64,000 bases of DNA from Tannerellaceae bacterium (GTDB lineage Bacteria; Bacteroidota; Bacteroidia; Bacteroidales; Tannerellaceae): positions 1 through 64,000 of the forward strand of contig JAIRPK010000062.1 in assembly GCA_031257015.1 (NCBI GenBank), given 5' to 3'. Of the stretch, positions 63,301 through 64,000 are shown one piece after another. The number at the start of each line of letters is the position of its first letter. Within the stretch, counting starts at the first letter, position 1. A model generated the notes under the pieces. The model worked only from the letters and a program-made list of their open reading frames with translations, did not search any database and was not told the DNA's origin. Position numbers and translations under genes: made by a program.

Positions 63301-64000
63301 TGCAGTTCCCAAAGACCAACACGGTTTATCCGAACATGTCAACATCATTAGTGAGAACTTCCCTGGGGCGCAAGTTTATTACGCACGGAGTGAGCCTGAA
63401 CGCCGCCAAACGTTTCTCTTTGCCTGTACACGGGAACATGAATCTGGCGAACACGAGGCTTGTGCAAATCGTTAATCCTTACATGGCTTTCCTGCGTATT
63501 GATTCTTTCCTGATTAACAACCCACAGTTCCAGAGCGGCTATTATATATGGAACGGAACGCTTAACAACGGCTTTAATGTCATGTCATCAATGAGTGGAT
63601 ATAACCGTATCGTTATCGCAGCTTCACCGACGATGACTTCAGCAGTGGGAGACAATCTCTACATCCCTCCTCTGCAATCATTCTTTGTGGCCAAGTCCAC
63701 CCCAACGGCCAACTTGACTTCCGTGCTTATGTCACCAAACTGGACGACTACCTCTGCACCGATAAAGAATATGTTACGCGCTCAACAGGTGAGCAGCGGC
63801 GGAATGCTCAATATCAAGGCGACGCAGGGAAACAATGAAGCATACGCTGCACTGGTTTATACGCCGGGAGCAACCTCCTTTATTGATAAGGATGACATGC
63901 CGGCAATTGAATATGCCGACTTGCCGCTTAGCGTCTATACTATTTCTTCTAACGAGCCGCTGGCGATAAACCATAATGACAACTTCGGACTATCGCCTGT
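60327..64000 (+). CDS. Giant secreted protein with choice-of-anchor L domain (cut by window end)
   Basis: The frame is open from ATG 60327 to the window end (1224 codons). A signal peptide (VAAVCLAGVLPAALLPARTGA) is followed by a choice-of-anchor L domain at about residues 100-450 (LEFDFIPYQDQMSFQYSFAS, then E-E-Y and YNDIFGFFVW), a cadherin/VCBS-like module with VIDVLANDIL near 645, and a region from about 810 that closely matches the 2098-residue protein (IWTGTFNNDWNNPRNW, ITMKDRAMLKN, EIKLKPE, RFVMWSAPL). By analogy the missing C-terminus should carry a type IX sorting domain. Probably a surface-exposed structural protein or adhesin. Confidence 0.88.
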   Translation, partial: MNKVKKNLFVAAVCLAGVLPAALLPARTGANTEKENFMAENISASVTSAGEVSAADSLPAGKQIVIQPEDSVLLKAALEMRAAAASRPVMKSRHNPPPATSIRVGRAYMSLTPEELVKTVFLNIDEATTCFSDGLVSNVKLRSLGWKAATNSWDGAERGLAYFDNGAVAFKTSIDTVAGGAVMDQGILLGTGNVLDAEGPNEANAAMSNPYLLASTYDTDFSQDVDLRSLLSSDQGYIKNGSILEFDFIPYQDQMSFQYSFASEEYSEYSNSQYNDIFGFFVWEVNPVTGAQVGEKTNIARLPYTRTGDYTVKINNVNWGYRYYNYANTWTVNPPYIEGTIAQYTNWNNNGFPSSSYPTVAFNPQYFTPIYQEDALTPSASRVTPMEFDGRTLILTAKHDVQPGHKYHLKLAVANLSDQQFGSGVFLKAGSFDIGKDITNYGNGIKDMNHVFEGCTNNRLDITVNPSTSARMYNIEWTGAGLGSIAPAAGGALPTSIIVPANEITYSIPYRVLNNAPEYGDITLNVYIPGCPASPTHLTITSHKKFTAQIQTTPDCNTGDRGTATVAVTNGFHPQMELDNSGSWRSITQPFTGLVAGSSHTIRVRDSISCVYGEPFAFTITNCYDVRPENVTVQEYQDIVIDVLANDILPASATSSSSFNLLNQVTQQPTAGKLSVVGSGANSKLVYHNYGAASLTNGIDMFKYNFTVTAQGVTQTLTATVYIYVLKDNNGATACMSNNYTISLDNTKPSGVQFNWSSASGAPQEQNTPTKMVYVTDTISFLVEPVVPNTSLYNNMPFQKGRFTVWLGNKPGMGEMIWTGTFNNDWNNPRNWVQKSGSGTVPVQWQPSKCVNVTIQASVDYFPELTGPAYCADITMKDRAMLKNPHVLDYNNASVEIKLKPETEMDRFVMWSAPLSEMYSGDYHYNAGTSSAPVFGDVFINLFQQANPDYAGSIAQGNYFTATEATTSTTLPLGRAFNLKVTATDVTKTAALQFPKTNTVYPNMSTSLVRTSLGRKFITHGVSLNAAKRFSLPVHGNMNLANTRLVQIVNPYMAFLRIDSFLINNPQFQSGYYIWNGTLNNGFNVMSSMSGYNRIVIAASPTMTSAVGDNLYIPPLQSFFVAKSTPTANLTSVLMSPNWTTTSAPIKNMLRAQQVSSGGMLNIKATQGNNEAYAALVYTPGATSFIDKDDMPAIEYADLPLSVYTISSNEPLAINHNDNFGLSP

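Overview
The window looks like chromosomal DNA of a Bacteroidales bacterium that has a type IX secretion system. The evidence is a SusC/SusD pair, the porU-porV-ispF gene order known from Porphyromonas, two giant secreted proteins (the complete one has a type IX C-terminal sorting domain), a TPP-riboswitch thiamine receptor, and repeated promoters of the Bacteroidetes form TTTG-N19-TAnnTTTG. I cannot name the species. There are no insertion sequences, phage genes or CRISPR arrays; gene density is ordinary except for several long spacers.

Layout. 0.1-4.3 kb: an acyl-CoA ligase overlapping a GH30 glucosylceramidase-like lipoprotein, then a Sel1-repeat protein. 4.5-8.4 kb: sufE with a glutaminyl-cyclase/M28 lipoprotein on the minus strand, then DUF6599 and DUF362 proteins. 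8.8-11.8 kb: operon DUF4924-rfbD-prfC. 11.8-18.8 kb: a NapH-like ferredoxin, a possible 34-residue lipoprotein, a histidine kinase/response regulator pair, a metallopeptidase-like lipoprotein and a coiled-coil membrane protein. 19.2-25.6 kb: a 2098-residue secreted protein. 26.7-31.8 kb: susD-susC. 32.3-42.7 kb: a hypothetical protein, hflX, feoAB with a tiny Cys-rich protein missed by length filters, rpsT with tRNA-Glu, pckA and rnr. 43-47.1 kb: thiamine uptake and activation. 47.1-54 kb: FAH-family protein, porU, porV, ispF and an oxidoreductase. 55-59.3 kb: ugd, two hypothetical proteins, a Pit phosphate transporter and its DUF47 partner. 60.0 kb to the end: a possible 32-residue membrane peptide with a strong promoter, then a second giant secreted protein cut by the window edge.

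The most unusual signal is in the spacers. Eight intergenic regions carry tandem arrays whose unit is 21 or 22 bp (or 42 bp = 2 x 21). Every array has its own sequence, most units contain a dyad, and the arrays lie between the terminator of one transcription unit and the promoter of the next wherever both can be recognised. The period equals two turns of B-DNA, and sequence differs while period and placement are shared. This looks like a genome-wide architectural element and is my best candidate for something undescribed. Secondary points are TAnnTTTG boxes placed exactly four bases before start codons (probable leaderless mRNAs), two possible very small genes, and a paralogous pair of giant type IX substrates.
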